Positions 45,211 to 54,736 are shown, counted from the first letter of the stretch. The stretch: DNA of 63,089 nucleotides from Myxococcota bacterium (GCA_022710975.1 JAKLGA010000025.1:1-63089); one strand, 5' to 3'. The notes: a model not told the origin generated them from the sequence alone. Numbers and translations: made by a program.

Positions 45211-45672
45211 CTACTTTCCCGCAGTTTCCCCACCCTCCGTCGGCTTCACAGTGGGCCCGTCCGTATCGGCGATGGAAATGTCGATATCGTAGGGCGGTTT
45301 TGCTTCCAAGACAACATTGCCACCTGCAGAGATCTTCGTCACAAACGAGAGTTTTCCAGATTCAGCAACTGGAAGAGTGATGGACGGTGAGGCAATTCCA
45401 AACAATGCCTGTCGCCCAGTCGCCGTGATAGTTCCATCAAGCCTGGCGAACTCCTTTGCACCATGAAATATCAATATTTGAAAACTTTCAGGAATTGGAT
45501 CTTGCGCTTCAATAAAGAAACGGAAAAACACCGCACACCGAAATGGAACCGGCCTAGGCGTGCCAGTACGAACTTGGAGGGCAACATTATGTCCAAACAC
45601 GCCCATGAATGAGAGCTTGCCTCCTACTTCACTCCGAATATCATCACAAATAATGAAATCAAGTAGCTTCAT
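45211..45672 (-). CDS. Small unknown protein, DUF6941-like
   Basis: The 153-residue AT-rich gene product begins with L-D-F-I-I-C-D-D-I-R-S-E-V-G-G-K-L-S-F-M, a pattern I associate with the DUF6941 group (small beta-sandwich proteins of unknown function). The middle is strand-rich and the end is a polar tail. It follows the MqsA-like gene by 32 bases on the same strand and so probably rides on the toxin-antitoxin transcript. The family name is from memory and tentative. Confidence 0.65.
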   Translation of the reverse strand: MKLLDFIICDDIRSEVGGKLSFMGVFGHNVALQVRTGTPRPVPFRCAVFFRFFIEAQDPIPESFQILIFHGAKEFARLDGTITATGRQALFGIASPSITLPVAESGKLSFVTKISAGGNVVLEAKPPYDIDISIADTDGPTVKPTEGGETAGK

Positions 45673-45704
45673 GCGTTCCTCGTCTGTTGAATACAGCTAA
45701 CGAT

Positions 45705-46337
45705 TCAACACTCACCAGGCTTTTCAGCGATATATTCCAGGGCAGGTTCTGGCTTCGCGATCTCCCAGCCACTGCTGGATGTTTGGATGGAACCAGCATT
45801 CGCATCACGAAGCTGAAACTCCGCGCGTACATTCACAATCCCTGCAGATGCAGCAACGCCAACCTGAACAGAATCCACTCTTTCTCGCAGCTTAGACAAT
45901 AGCAGATCGGCAGCAGCCCTAACGAGTTCGGAATTCGCAGCAGAGCGATCAAACCCAGAAACAGCAACATTCAGTAACCATGGAAATGTCCATACGGCGC
46001 GAAGGAGAGCAAGAGGTGCAGCAGAGAGTCCACCCACCTTCCACCGGGCAGTAGTGCGCGCAGGGAGACGAAGAGCTCTCTCGAAATAGGCCAAGCTGAT
46101 GCCCATCGCCGCAAGACCATCAAACATCTTCACGACAGACTCATCAATGGATTTCTTCATTGCGGCTTCGACGATCGCGTCGTTCTCGCCGGTAAAGTCT
46201 CCAGATTCACCACATGTGGCGCAGGTGTACTGCGCAGTTGTGAACGATGCGTCAACTCCGTACGGTACAGGCAAAGTCTCTTCAACCCGCTCTCGCTTCA
46301 CATCAGTCGAACCACAAGCTGGGCATCTAATTTCCAT
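45705..46337 (-). CDS. MqsA-like antitoxin (zinc finger plus HTH)
   Basis: The 210-residue protein has N-terminal zinc-ribbon cysteines C5-x2-C8 and C39-x2-C42, as in the toxin-binding domain of MqsA/YgiT antitoxins. About residues 65-125 form a helix-turn-helix-like region (L-A-Y-F-E-R-A-L-R-L-P-A-R-T-T-A-R-W) followed by P-L-A-L-L-R-A-V-W-T-F-P-W-L-L-N, matching the layout of MqsA's HTH and terminal helices. About 85 extra C-terminal residues have no counterpart in E. coli MqsA. It starts 13 bases after the toxin stop, the toxin-first order of mqsRA. It should bind the toxin and repress the operon. Confidence 0.7.
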   Translation of the reverse strand: MEIRCPACGSTDVKRERVEETLPVPYGVDASFTTAQYTCATCGESGDFTGENDAIVEAAMKKSIDESVVKMFDGLAAMGISLAYFERALRLPARTTARWKVGGLSAAPLALLRAVWTFPWLLNVAVSGFDRSAANSELVRAAADLLLSKLRERVDSVQVGVAASAGIVNVRAEFQLRDANAGSIQTSSSGWEIAKPEPALEYIAEKPGEC

Positions 46338-46350
46338 AACCTGCCTCCTA

Positions 46351-46743
46351 CTATCGTCCCGCTGGGAGTGCGGGCGTTTTCGCGACGAGGCATCGAGGAT
46401 CAGGATGAATGTTTTCCTTGAATGACTTGACTATCCATTTGTATCTTCCGTTTCTACTCTGAAAAATTGCAATGTATCCGAAGATACGCGACTCGAAGCT
46501 ATACGCATAGACAAGAATCGGGTTTGCAAGATCTGGGTTATTCATCCATGGCACGGAGTTGATAAAAACTGGATGCTCCAAGCCTCCCCCAGCGATGAAG
46601 CCAATGACTTCCGCTTGGGTCAGAAGGCGAAAATCGCTTCTTGCTGTCTCAAGTGCTCCTTTGGTCACCCAAACAAGCTTCGGATGGTCGCAATCGGCTA
46701 CGAATTCTGCAAAAATTTCTAGAGGTGTTGGTGTCGTTGGCAT
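46351..46743 (-). CDS. MqsR-like toxin (predicted mRNA interferase)
   Basis: I use the ATG at 46743 (130 residues) because a GGAG site lies nine bases upstream and the longer TTG-type start adds residues with no family match. It has T-K-G-A-L-E-T-A-R-S-D-F-R-L-L, then I-G-F-I, V-F-I-N-S and the terminal W-I-V-K-S-F-K-E-N, which parallels the conserved I-V-S-F-K-E-K end of E. coli MqsR. The family is a RelE-fold, GCU-specific endoribonuclease. Positions and order with the MqsA-like gene support the call. The last 20 residues extend beyond MqsR. Confidence 0.65.
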   Translation of the reverse strand: MPTTPTPLEIFAEFVADCDHPKLVWVTKGALETARSDFRLLTQAEVIGFIAGGGLEHPVFINSVPWMNNPDLANPILVYAYSFESRIFGYIAIFQSRNGRYKWIVKSFKENIHPDPRCLVAKTPALPAGR

Positions 46744-46888
46744 TTTCACGCTACGCTCCAGAAAGTAGCCATTATTTATACGCTCCGTGATAAAAAGCAA
46801 GGGAAAAATGCTTTTCGGAGTGCCCCGAGATCGTTCCTGAATACCGGAATTACCAACCTGCTCATGACGATTTCCTGGTCGGCGATTC

Positions 46889-49800
46889 TCACCACACGTG
46901 GAGCTTCACCCTCAGATCCTCGACCATGCTCTCAGGCAAGGGTATCAGATCTAGCTGGCCAGAGGCACCCTCGGCCAGGTCATGCTCGTCCGAGCCCTCA
47001 CGGTCCGCGGCGGCCAGGTCGCCGCCGGTCAGGAACTCGAAGGCCTGGGCACGCAGGCGCAGCTCCTCGAACATGCGCTCGTCATACGTCCCAGCCAGGA
47101 ACGGCAGGCCGATCTCGAGGAAGGCCCCATCTTGCCTGGCGTGCTCCCGGTCGGCCTTGCTACCGATGCGATCGGTGCGGCCGGTGCGCTGCTCGAGCAC
47201 GGCCGGGTTCCAGGCCAGGTCGTAGTGGATCACGTTGCGGCAATGACGGTGGAGGTCGATGCCCTCCTGCCCCACCGAGGTGCAAATGAGGATCTCCGGT
47301 TGCAGTGGGGTGTTGAAGCCGATGAAGATGCGGCTCCTGGTCTCCTTGCCTTGCGAGCCGGTCACCAGGGCGACGTACTTGTCCTTGAAGCGTGTCGCTT
47401 CCAGGAGGGCTCCCCGGGCGGTATCCGTCTTACTGGCATCACCGCTCGCAGCCCGCAGGTCCCCCAGGAAGGCGACCATGCGGTCGGCCATGCTCTCCAC
47501 CTGGCCTTCCAGGGGCGCGAAGAACCGCTCCACCAGCAGGTGGCCCCAGCCCTCCTCGGCCAACTCCGAGCGCTCGGGTAGCAGGCGCAGGAGAACCGAC
47601 TCCCGAAGCAGCGTCCGGCGGAGAGCCTGGAGGACCAGCCGCCGGGTGGACCAACCGGTCTCACCGTCCTCCGTGGTCAACGCCTGGAGCTCGCGGTGCA
47701 GGGCCCTGACAACGGCAGGCGCGCGGTCCTTCACGGCCAGCGTCCGCGGGTCGGCCCCCAGCCACAGGCTCGGTCCCTGGCTATACGCCCCAAAGATGCC
47801 TCCTGCGGTCGTCTGGGTCCGCTTCCAGCGGTCCTCGAGCACGACGGCCAGAGCCGCCACCTCGGATTCTCCAGGTTCGGCGGTCTTAGGTTCGTAGACG
47901 GTGTGGATACCCCGTTCGTCGAACTCGGCGCGCTCCGCACCCTCGTCCCCGTCCTCATCCTGGTCGTCATCCACGTCCGGATCATCGCCGTAGGGCCGCT
48001 TGACCCACATTGGATCGACCATCCTCTCAAGGAGGGCCTGACCCACGGCATCGATCCCGGGCAGATGCAGCAGCCGATGCGCGAGCACGTGCTCGGTCGC
48101 CCGGTTCAGGAACACCCGGTCCACCTTCTCGCCACGGAAATCCTCGTTGCGGTAGCTCAGGGACAGCTTCGCCAGCTCCCCGAAGTCCTTACCCTGGAGA
48201 TCGAGGTCCTCGGGGTCGAAAGGCGCGGGAGTGCCCTCGGGCCGTCCCCAGTACCAGGACCACAGCACCCGGTCCAGCCCCAGGGTGATGAGGTCCCGGT
48301 CCCGTCCCTGCAGGCGGCTGCGGAGTGCCTTCAGCGACTCCTTGCCACCCAGGCAGCGCTCGCGCCTCCGGGCCAGCTCCTTGCGAATGTGCTCGTCGAG
48401 GATGTCCCGGAGCCGCTCGGCCGTGTTCAACCGGAAGCAGAAGATCAGGGTCTTCTCACCCGCGCGCCAGGCCGCCATGACCCGCTCGGCCATGGCCTTC
48501 ACCTTGGGATGCTGCGGGTCCTGTTCGGGCGAGACCAGCTCCCGGAGCAGATCGAGGTAGGCTTTGCCCTTCCCAGTAGCGCCGAGCTCCCGGTCCACCT
48601 TGCGGCCCTTCTCGCTGTGAAGCAGGGTCGAGTAGCAGCCGGTGAGCTCGCTCCCCAGCGCGGTTTTGCCCCTGCCCTTGTTCCACAGGGACACGCAGCG
48701 CATGAGCAGGTAGTGGGGCAGCTCCCCCTCGCCTCGCACGTCGATGCCCGGTGAGGAGTGGATGAGGTGTCGGTCCGACCGCTTGGCCACAGCGGACACA
48801 CCGGCGGGGTACTCCCGGCCCACCAGGAAGGCCCTGTGCTGGGTCCGCCGCCTGTGACGGACGACCAGCGCCCCCAGCTCCTGGGAGTAGTCCGCGTTGT
48901 AGGCGTAGAGCTGCAGGGCCACTCGGACCAGCTCGCGCAGGTTGGGGTCCAGCGGGGCCACGGCCGGATCTACGATGGCGCGCATCGCCTTCTCGTCGAG
49001 CGTGCCCTTCTTGGTGGCCAGCTCGTGGAGCTGTTCCCGCGCGGTCACCAGGGCTGGGGAGCGCCAGACCCTGTCCAGGTCGGCGCTGCTCACGTCAACG
49101 GGCAGCCTGCGCCAGGCCTTGGCTACCGCACGGCTGCAGAGCTCGGAGCGCTCCAGGACCGGACGGATGGTCTCCTCGCGGTGCTTCCTGAGATGCTCCT
49201 GGCGTTCCTTCCGTTCTCCTGCGCCGTTGCCTATGCCCATGTGGTCGGAGATCTGGAGCACGCTCAGGATCTCCTCGGGCCGGAGCTGGAACGGGGTCGC
49301 GGTGAGCAGGAGCGCCCGCCGGGCGCGGGGCGCCAGGACCTCGATGAACCTGTCGTAGCCGTTCTTGTGGTTCTTCCAGTTGTGCGCCTCGTCCACGATC
49401 ACCAGGGGGATGTGCCGGAGCAGCAGGTGCGGAACGATGGACCGGTAGACTTCCGTAAGCCGGTTGTCGAGCTTCTTGAACTCCTCGTCTCGGTTGCGTG
49501 CGTAGGGCTGGGCAATGGCGCGGCAATCCTCTGGCAGGCGGTCGAGCTCGTCCCTGTCCCGAAGCTTGCCGAGCGCCCCCACCGCCTCGGCCTGGGTGAA
49601 GATCTCTCCGCTCTCGCGCTCTTCCTCGTCCATGAGGGCGTCAGGATTGGAGGGCCAGCCCTCGGGCGCACCCTTGAGCAGGTGCGCGCGCTGGTCCCGG
49701 GTGAACGCCCGAGCCCAATGGCGGAACAGGGCCTGCAGGATGAACCGACGCTTGAGGTCGTACTTGCTCAGCTTCCCGCCCGAGAAGATGCCCATGCTGG

Positions 49801-50263
49801 CTACGATCACCCGGTCGTTGACGCTCCGGTCCCGGAGCGCCAGGGCTAGCTCGTCCAGACGCTCAACCCTCCTTGGGGCGAACCAGGCCTGGGCCTCCTT
49901 GCGGAAGGGCTCCTTGACGCAACGCTTGACGAACTCACCTACCTCCCGCACCCACTTGTCGAACAGCGCCGGGTTCTGCGGGGTCAGGACCACCACCCGC
50001 CGGTAGCTGCTCGAGAACTCCGGCTCCATCTCGGCCTTTCGGAACTCGAGCAGGATCGAGTAGGCCACGGCCAGAGCCACGAAGGTCTTCCCCATGCCGA
50101 CTTCGTCCGCCAGGATCTGGAGCTCCCATCGGCTGCTCGGCCGCCGGTGGTAGAAGCGATCCAGGATCTCCTGGGCCGTGGCCATCTGCCGCTTGCCGTC
50201 GTCCGGGTCCTTCAGCCGGGTGTGGTCCAGCCCAAGGTCGATCTGGTCCGAGAAGGCGATCAC
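46889..50263 (-). CDS. SNF2-family helicase of the DrmD-like type
   Basis: The 1124-residue superfamily 2 ATPase has Walker A D-E-V-G-M-G-K-T (53-60), D-E-A-H at 291-294, L-L-T-A-T-P-F soon after and, in the second motor domain, E-G-I-D-L (from 1000) with Q-R-T-G-R-T-D-R-I-G (1025-1034). A long insert (about 650-900) separates the motor halves. The type resembles DrmD of DISARM and other phage-defence SNF2 proteins. Its ATG overlaps the PLD gene's TGA in an ATGA, so the two are translationally coupled. It would be the DNA-translocating motor of the module. About 145 bases separate it from the MqsR gene. Confidence 0.9.
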   Translation of the reverse strand: MIAFSDQIDLGLDHTRLKDPDDGKRQMATAQEILDRFYHRRPSSRWELQILADEVGMGKTFVALAVAYSILLEFRKAEMEPEFSSSYRRVVVLTPQNPALFDKWVREVGEFVKRCVKEPFRKEAQAWFAPRRVERLDELALALRDRSVNDRVIVASMGIFSGGKLSKYDLKRRFILQALFRHWARAFTRDQRAHLLKGAPEGWPSNPDALMDEEERESGEIFTQAEAVGALGKLRDRDELDRLPEDCRAIAQPYARNRDEEFKKLDNRLTEVYRSIVPHLLLRHIPLVIVDEAHNWKNHKNGYDRFIEVLAPRARRALLLTATPFQLRPEEILSVLQISDHMGIGNGAGERKERQEHLRKHREETIRPVLERSELCSRAVAKAWRRLPVDVSSADLDRVWRSPALVTAREQLHELATKKGTLDEKAMRAIVDPAVAPLDPNLRELVRVALQLYAYNADYSQELGALVVRHRRRTQHRAFLVGREYPAGVSAVAKRSDRHLIHSSPGIDVRGEGELPHYLLMRCVSLWNKGRGKTALGSELTGCYSTLLHSEKGRKVDRELGATGKGKAYLDLLRELVSPEQDPQHPKVKAMAERVMAAWRAGEKTLIFCFRLNTAERLRDILDEHIRKELARRRERCLGGKESLKALRSRLQGRDRDLITLGLDRVLWSWYWGRPEGTPAPFDPEDLDLQGKDFGELAKLSLSYRNEDFRGEKVDRVFLNRATEHVLAHRLLHLPGIDAVGQALLERMVDPMWVKRPYGDDPDVDDDQDEDGDEGAERAEFDERGIHTVYEPKTAEPGESEVAALAVVLEDRWKRTQTTAGGIFGAYSQGPSLWLGADPRTLAVKDRAPAVVRALHRELQALTTEDGETGWSTRRLVLQALRRTLLRESVLLRLLPERSELAEEGWGHLLVERFFAPLEGQVESMADRMVAFLGDLRAASGDASKTDTARGALLEATRFKDKYVALVTGSQGKETRSRIFIGFNTPLQPEILICTSVGQEGIDLHRHCRNVIHYDLAWNPAVLEQRTGRTDRIGSKADREHARQDGAFLEIGLPFLAGTYDERMFEELRLRAQAFEFLTGGDLAAADREGSDEHDLAEGASGQLDLIPLPESMVEDLRVKLHVW

Positions 50264-52386
50264 GACCCCACCTCCTCGTCCCTGCGCAGGCTGGCCACCA
50301 TGTTCTGGTACCTACGGAAGGCGCTTCGCCCGCCGAACTCGGCCCGGCCTCCCTGGATCTCGGCCAGGAGCCGCTCGAGCTGTCGCAGAGCCTCCTGGGC
50401 GTGCTCGCGCCAGACTTTGCCCGCGTCGACCTGGTCCGCGGCCTGGAGAACCTCGCGCACGCAGGCCATGAGCTCGACCACCTCGAACGCCCCCGCCACC
50501 GCGGTCCGGCGCCCGGTCTTCACCGCCTCGAGAGCCTTCCGTGAAAGTGCAAGCGGGCTCAGCGGGCCGAGCAGGGCAATCCGCATCCTGCTGGCGATCA
50601 ACCTGGAATCCGCCAGGACAGCGCGGACGCCGGGCAAGGCCTCGACGAATTCCCGGACCTGGTAGGACTGGATGCGGGACTTGTCGACCTCGCTCTCGGT
50701 CATGGGCTGGAGGCCCAGAGGCGACCGTTCCTCCTCGCTTCCGGCCACGGCCTCCTCCCAGGAGATCCGGCCCCGGAAGTAGTCCAGGAGGCTCGCCTCG
50801 CTGAGATCGTCACGCAGCTCGCCGAGGGGCAGCTCCAGCCGCCCCTCCTCCGAGAGGTTGACCGGGAAGGCCACCGGCGCCAGCGCCGCGGGCCAGGCCA
50901 CCAGCACCTGCTTCTGGGCGAGGAGCCGCCGACGCAGGTCCTCGTCCAGGGCGACAGCGTGCTCGACAAGGGCAGACTTGCCGCTCGCCTCGAGCAAGAG
51001 GGTGTCGGGGCCGCCGTCTCCACCGACGGAGACCGCCCAGGAGGCGGGCTGTTTGTCAGGCTCGGTCACCAGGACGAGGCGGAGGTCCTGCGTCCCGGGC
51101 GAGCAAGGTTCCAGCCGCGCCTCGCGCAGGAACATGGGCCAGCAGGGCGCGTCTTCCTCCTTCACCTCGATCTCGTACTCGGCCACGGCCTTCGATGCCG
51201 ACGGGCCGATCGTCAGCTTCTCGCCTTCGAAGGGAGGCAATAGCGCCGTGAGCGACTCCCTGTCCTTGCCCTGGCGGAGCAACGCCACCCCGGCTTCCAC
51301 GTTGGGTACGACATGAGGCAGGCCGAAGCCCCAGCCGCGAAGCGTGAAGTTGGCCGAGCCCAGGTAGGCCAGCGATGATGACTTGCCCGTGAGCAGCACC
51401 ACCTTGGCATGGAGCGGTCGCACGCCCTGGTAGTCTTCGATGTCGGGTGCCTCGCCGCTATCGGGCACAAGCCTCACGGCCCGGGCTGTCCCGGTCGCGC
51501 CCAGGGCAGTCAGGTCGAAGCGCCAGTGGTCCGCTGGCAGCAGTGGCACGAGTCCATGCTGGGTGGCGGCGAAGCCGGAGCAGTAGAGCTCGACCTGGGC
51601 ACCGGAGGCCAGGCATTCCCGACGCCGGAGCTCGCCCAGGAAGGTCCCCAGGGTGGAGGCTGCGTGGCCCTTGGACCAGAAGGGCGACACGATGGCGATT
51701 CGCTCCACCGGCTCGTCGGCGGGCCAACGCTCCAGGAAGCTCCTCCACAGCGGCCGGCCAGCGCCGGACCAGAGGAAGGCGTCCTCTGGTCTGTCGGCAC
51801 GAACTAGCCGGGCCGCCCGCCAGGTGCGCAGCTTGTCCCCTGCATCCTGGAGGACCTGGCGGTCCGATCTGTCGAGCCAGCGCCCGAGGACTTCGCCCAG
51901 GCCGTCGATGGCCGAGAGCAGGAGTGAAGCAGACTCGATCTGCTTGGGGCCGGCCTCGATCCAGGCGGCCACTTCGCGGTTGGTGCGGTAGCCCGGTTGG
52001 GTCAGGTTGGCGCTGCCCACAAAGAGGCGGACCGCCTCGCGGTGCACCAGGAGCAGCACCTTGGCGTGGAGCCGGCCCTGCGGCAGGCCCACGGGCCGCA
52101 GGTTGATGTGGATGTGGCTGGGTCGGCCATGGTAGCGGGTGGCCTCCATGAGCACCGAGGCACTGACGAGCTCGGCCAGCTTCCCGATCAGGGCGACCTG
52201 GCTCGTTCGGCTGCGGTCGTCCCAGGCGCCCAGCCCCAGCACCGAGGGCAGGAAGTCCGTGTCGAAGAACTCGGGCTGCAGCTCGTAGGTAGTGGCGAGC
52301 AGGCCCTCCAGCGGTCCGTGCTCGGCCCCGAGCACCAGCCGGTCCACGAGCTTCCGGGCCTCGATGCTCTGGTCCTTGGGCTTCAT
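50260..52386 (-). CDS. Phospholipase D-like protein with two HKD motifs
   Basis: Start at ATG 52386, overlapping the previous gene's stop (ATGA), gives 708 residues. Two HKD-type half-sites are visible: H107-A-K109 with G-S-A-N-L-T at 124-129, and H326-A-K328 with G-S-A-N-F-T at 343-348. Two such halves make one PLD active site, so a monomer could be active. The remaining C-terminal 350 residues are of unknown fold. PLD nucleases accompany helicases in DISARM (DrmC) and other systems, but DrmC is usually smaller with one motif. The likely role is DNA cleavage guided by the coupled SNF2 motor (inference). Confidence 0.88.
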   Translation of the reverse strand: MKPKDQSIEARKLVDRLVLGAEHGPLEGLLATTYELQPEFFDTDFLPSVLGLGAWDDRSRTSQVALIGKLAELVSASVLMEATRYHGRPSHIHINLRPVGLPQGRLHAKVLLLVHREAVRLFVGSANLTQPGYRTNREVAAWIEAGPKQIESASLLLSAIDGLGEVLGRWLDRSDRQVLQDAGDKLRTWRAARLVRADRPEDAFLWSGAGRPLWRSFLERWPADEPVERIAIVSPFWSKGHAASTLGTFLGELRRRECLASGAQVELYCSGFAATQHGLVPLLPADHWRFDLTALGATGTARAVRLVPDSGEAPDIEDYQGVRPLHAKVVLLTGKSSSLAYLGSANFTLRGWGFGLPHVVPNVEAGVALLRQGKDRESLTALLPPFEGEKLTIGPSASKAVAEYEIEVKEEDAPCWPMFLREARLEPCSPGTQDLRLVLVTEPDKQPASWAVSVGGDGGPDTLLLEASGKSALVEHAVALDEDLRRRLLAQKQVLVAWPAALAPVAFPVNLSEEGRLELPLGELRDDLSEASLLDYFRGRISWEEAVAGSEEERSPLGLQPMTESEVDKSRIQSYQVREFVEALPGVRAVLADSRLIASRMRIALLGPLSPLALSRKALEAVKTGRRTAVAGAFEVVELMACVREVLQAADQVDAGKVWREHAQEALRQLERLLAEIQGGRAEFGGRSAFRRYQNMVASLRRDEEVGS

Positions 52387-53717
52387 GCCGACCTCGACGC
52401 TTCGAGCAGGGCCAGCACCGACCGGAGGCGGTACTCGTGGGCCGGGATGTTTTCCGGCGCAGTCACCTCGCGCTGCCAGCGTCCCACCCGCAGTATTGTC
52501 AGGCTCAGGCCCTTGTCGCCACGCTTGACCCACGAGGACTTCTTATGCCCGCCATCCCACTTGCCGCTCTGGATCTCGGAGTGCCGGTCGATGAGGGCAT
52601 CGATGAAGCCAGTCCCGGAATCGCAGGTCGCGCTCAGGGAATCCAGGAAACCTCGGGTGTCCTGGATGCGCAGCCACTCCCCGACGGCCTGCAGGTACTT
52701 CTGGAGCTCGTCCAGGGTGCGCGTGAGGTTCTGGATCTCAGCCGGCAGCCTCTTTCGCGCCTCACGAAGGGCATCGTCCTTGGCCAGTTCTTCGGCGCAG
52801 GCCAGGCCGGTCGCCGCCTGGCGGCAGCCCATGAGGATGCGCTCGAAAGCCATCAGGGTGAGGCGGTAGCAGCGCTCGTAGGCCAGGATGGCGCGCATGG
52901 CGGCCCGAAGATCCGCGTCTTCGCCCTTCTCCGACAGCTTGCCCGAAACCCGTTCGAGCCACTCGAGCTCGCGCTCCTTCTGCTTCAGGGGGTACTTCTG
53001 CAGGAGCCTCGCGGTCCGCCCCCTGTTCATCTCCCGCTCGTCGAACAGGGCGTCCCCGAGCAAGCGTCCTTCGACCGGGCCAGGGTCCGCGGTCAGAAAG
53101 GCCTTCTCCCCCCATTTCGCAAGGGTGGCGAGCCCTACTTCCCCATTTTCCCGCACGGCGCGCTTGAGTGAGTCGGGTGCCTGGGACTCTCCGAAAAAAG
53201 CCTCTGCGAGCCTCTCGCCGGAGTCCGGGGTGAGCCCGTAGGCGGTTCTCTCCAGGAGCCGCATCTGCTCGGCCACGGCTCCGTAGATACCGAGTGCGCC
53301 GTAGGGCTCCTGGCGGGAAAGCAGCCGGAACTTCGAAGAGCAGCTCGTGGCCGAGCGGCGGTCCAGAGACTCGGCCTCGGCGAGCGCGTAGGTCACACCC
53401 CGGAGCCCGCTGCATTCCTCCTTCCTACGCCCAGCCGCCAGCACGTTGGCCAAGGCCCAGAAGCGCTCGAATCGCAGGGCGGTCTCGCGCCGCTTGGCGC
53501 GGGCATTCCGTGGCGCCTCGCCCTGTTCCACCTCAGCGAGCGGAACCCCGGCGCACAGGAGGGACAGGTAGCGGGGCTGATTGGCCACGTTGGTCAGGCC
53601 GGGCAGGATCTGGTCCGCCAGGAACAGGTATCCCCGCTCGAAGCCCATGGGGTCCACGCTGGAACCCGGGAGGTCACTGGGGTCGAACGATGACAAGAAT
53701 GCAAGATTGGTTCTCAT
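52383..53717 (-). CDS. Unknown defence-associated protein, first gene of the SNF2-PLD operon
   Basis: The 444-residue product opens with a distinctive segment: L-S-S-F-D-P-S-D-L-P-G-S-S, D-P-M-G-F-E-R-G-Y and L-P-G-L-T-N-V-A-N-Q-P-R-Y-L-S. The P-G-L-T...R-Y wording recalls DUF6361-type proteins, but I cannot place it in a family. The rest is largely helical and charged, with coiled-coil-like parts (about 330-370). It shares an ATGA overlap with the PLD gene. Constant pairing with PLD and SNF2 genes would make it a target-recognition or adaptor subunit. No catalytic motif is visible. Confidence 0.8.
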   Translation of the reverse strand: MRTNLAFLSSFDPSDLPGSSVDPMGFERGYLFLADQILPGLTNVANQPRYLSLLCAGVPLAEVEQGEAPRNARAKRRETALRFERFWALANVLAAGRRKEECSGLRGVTYALAEAESLDRRSATSCSSKFRLLSRQEPYGALGIYGAVAEQMRLLERTAYGLTPDSGERLAEAFFGESQAPDSLKRAVRENGEVGLATLAKWGEKAFLTADPGPVEGRLLGDALFDEREMNRGRTARLLQKYPLKQKERELEWLERVSGKLSEKGEDADLRAAMRAILAYERCYRLTLMAFERILMGCRQAATGLACAEELAKDDALREARKRLPAEIQNLTRTLDELQKYLQAVGEWLRIQDTRGFLDSLSATCDSGTGFIDALIDRHSEIQSGKWDGGHKKSSWVKRGDKGLSLTILRVGRWQREVTAPENIPAHEYRLRSVLALLEASRSA

Positions 53718-53752
53718 ACCTGCAATCGCTCTACTGTCTATATTGGACGCGT

Positions 53753-54736
53753 TCAGAAAGGTACCTTGATTCGTCTCTTGAGTTTCTCATCCATCCTACC
53801 TGTGATGATGAATCTGAAGAAGTCCTCCTTTTCAAGTAGTCTTATCTGTCTGCTCCCAGGCTCACCCTCACTTTCGACTCTTTCTCGTGCTTCTTCTGTA
53901 AAGCCAAATACTGACACAAAACAAAGATTAGCATCGCCAATTTTCTCAAGAATGTCTTCGATTTCTGGCCAATCTACTTTGGAATCCTGGCGGCGTTTTA
54001 CCTGAACTCGCCATATATCAAATCCAAGCTCACCGCGATCGAAACGCGCCTCAGCATCAATTACTGGCTGGTTGCCGCCAACTTTCCCCACCTCTGCACC
54101 TTGCGCTCGAAAGTACTCGGCGACTAGAGTTTCCCAGTCCTTCTCATTAAGCACCATGCAGCGGTCCATCACAATTTTCTGTAGATTCTGATAGGCAGCT
54201 TCCAGTTCTGGTTCCGCTGCAGCGATCTCTTCAGGCGATACCTTGTTGGCTAGGCCCTCGATCGTCTCGTAGCCCCAGCTGATGTCCCAAAACGACATTC
54301 GCGGGCCCAACAAGCTTCCTTTCAGTGCCCCATAGAAGTCGAGGATCGGGATTGGATCAATCGGATACTCGACCTTACGATAATGCCAAATGTCAGTCTC
54401 ATCATTCGTCTCAAAGTCTCGATACATTGGGTCCGATACAACTCTGCAAATTCGTACGTGCTTCCTGGGTGGGTCATAGTAGAGCATGTAGTCGCCAACA
54501 CTGCATTCATGATAAAAAGACCAAAGCTGTCCAGCAGACCGTCCGGCAGCTCCGCTGCTTGAGCAGTAGTCAGGGTAGTTCTTCCGAAGAGCGGTCTTTA
54601 AGACGCCCCAATCTTCCTTCTTTATAACTTCCGGGTCGATCTTGGGCCATCCGAGGCCAACAACTCGGCGCTTTTCGCAGAAGTCCACACAGATTCCCCC
54701 GGAACCCAGCTTGATCGCCCAAGCTCGCTCAGCCAT
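53753..54736 (-). CDS. Mrr-like restriction endonuclease with N-terminal EVE-like domain
   Basis: The 327-residue AT-rich gene product has two parts. Residues about 1-130 resemble an EVE/PUA-like module (W-A-I-K-L at the start, D-Y-M-L-Y-Y and R-I-C-R-V-V later). Residues about 195-300 form an Mrr-type PD-(D/E)XK nuclease core: W-E202-T-L-V-A-E-Y-F, D227 and V-Q245-V-K247-R-R. EVE domains read modified bases, so cleavage of modified phage DNA is a sensible prediction. Its start overlaps the SEC-C gene's stop by 8 bases, so they are coupled. Base use is much lower in GC than the PLD operon that follows. Confidence 0.82.
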   Translation of the reverse strand: MAERAWAIKLGSGGICVDFCEKRRVVGLGWPKIDPEVIKKEDWGVLKTALRKNYPDYCSSSGAAGRSAGQLWSFYHECSVGDYMLYYDPPRKHVRICRVVSDPMYRDFETNDETDIWHYRKVEYPIDPIPILDFYGALKGSLLGPRMSFWDISWGYETIEGLANKVSPEEIAAAEPELEAAYQNLQKIVMDRCMVLNEKDWETLVAEYFRAQGAEVGKVGGNQPVIDAEARFDRGELGFDIWRVQVKRRQDSKVDWPEIEDILEKIGDANLCFVSVFGFTEEARERVESEGEPGSRQIRLLEKEDFFRFIITGRMDEKLKRRIKVPF

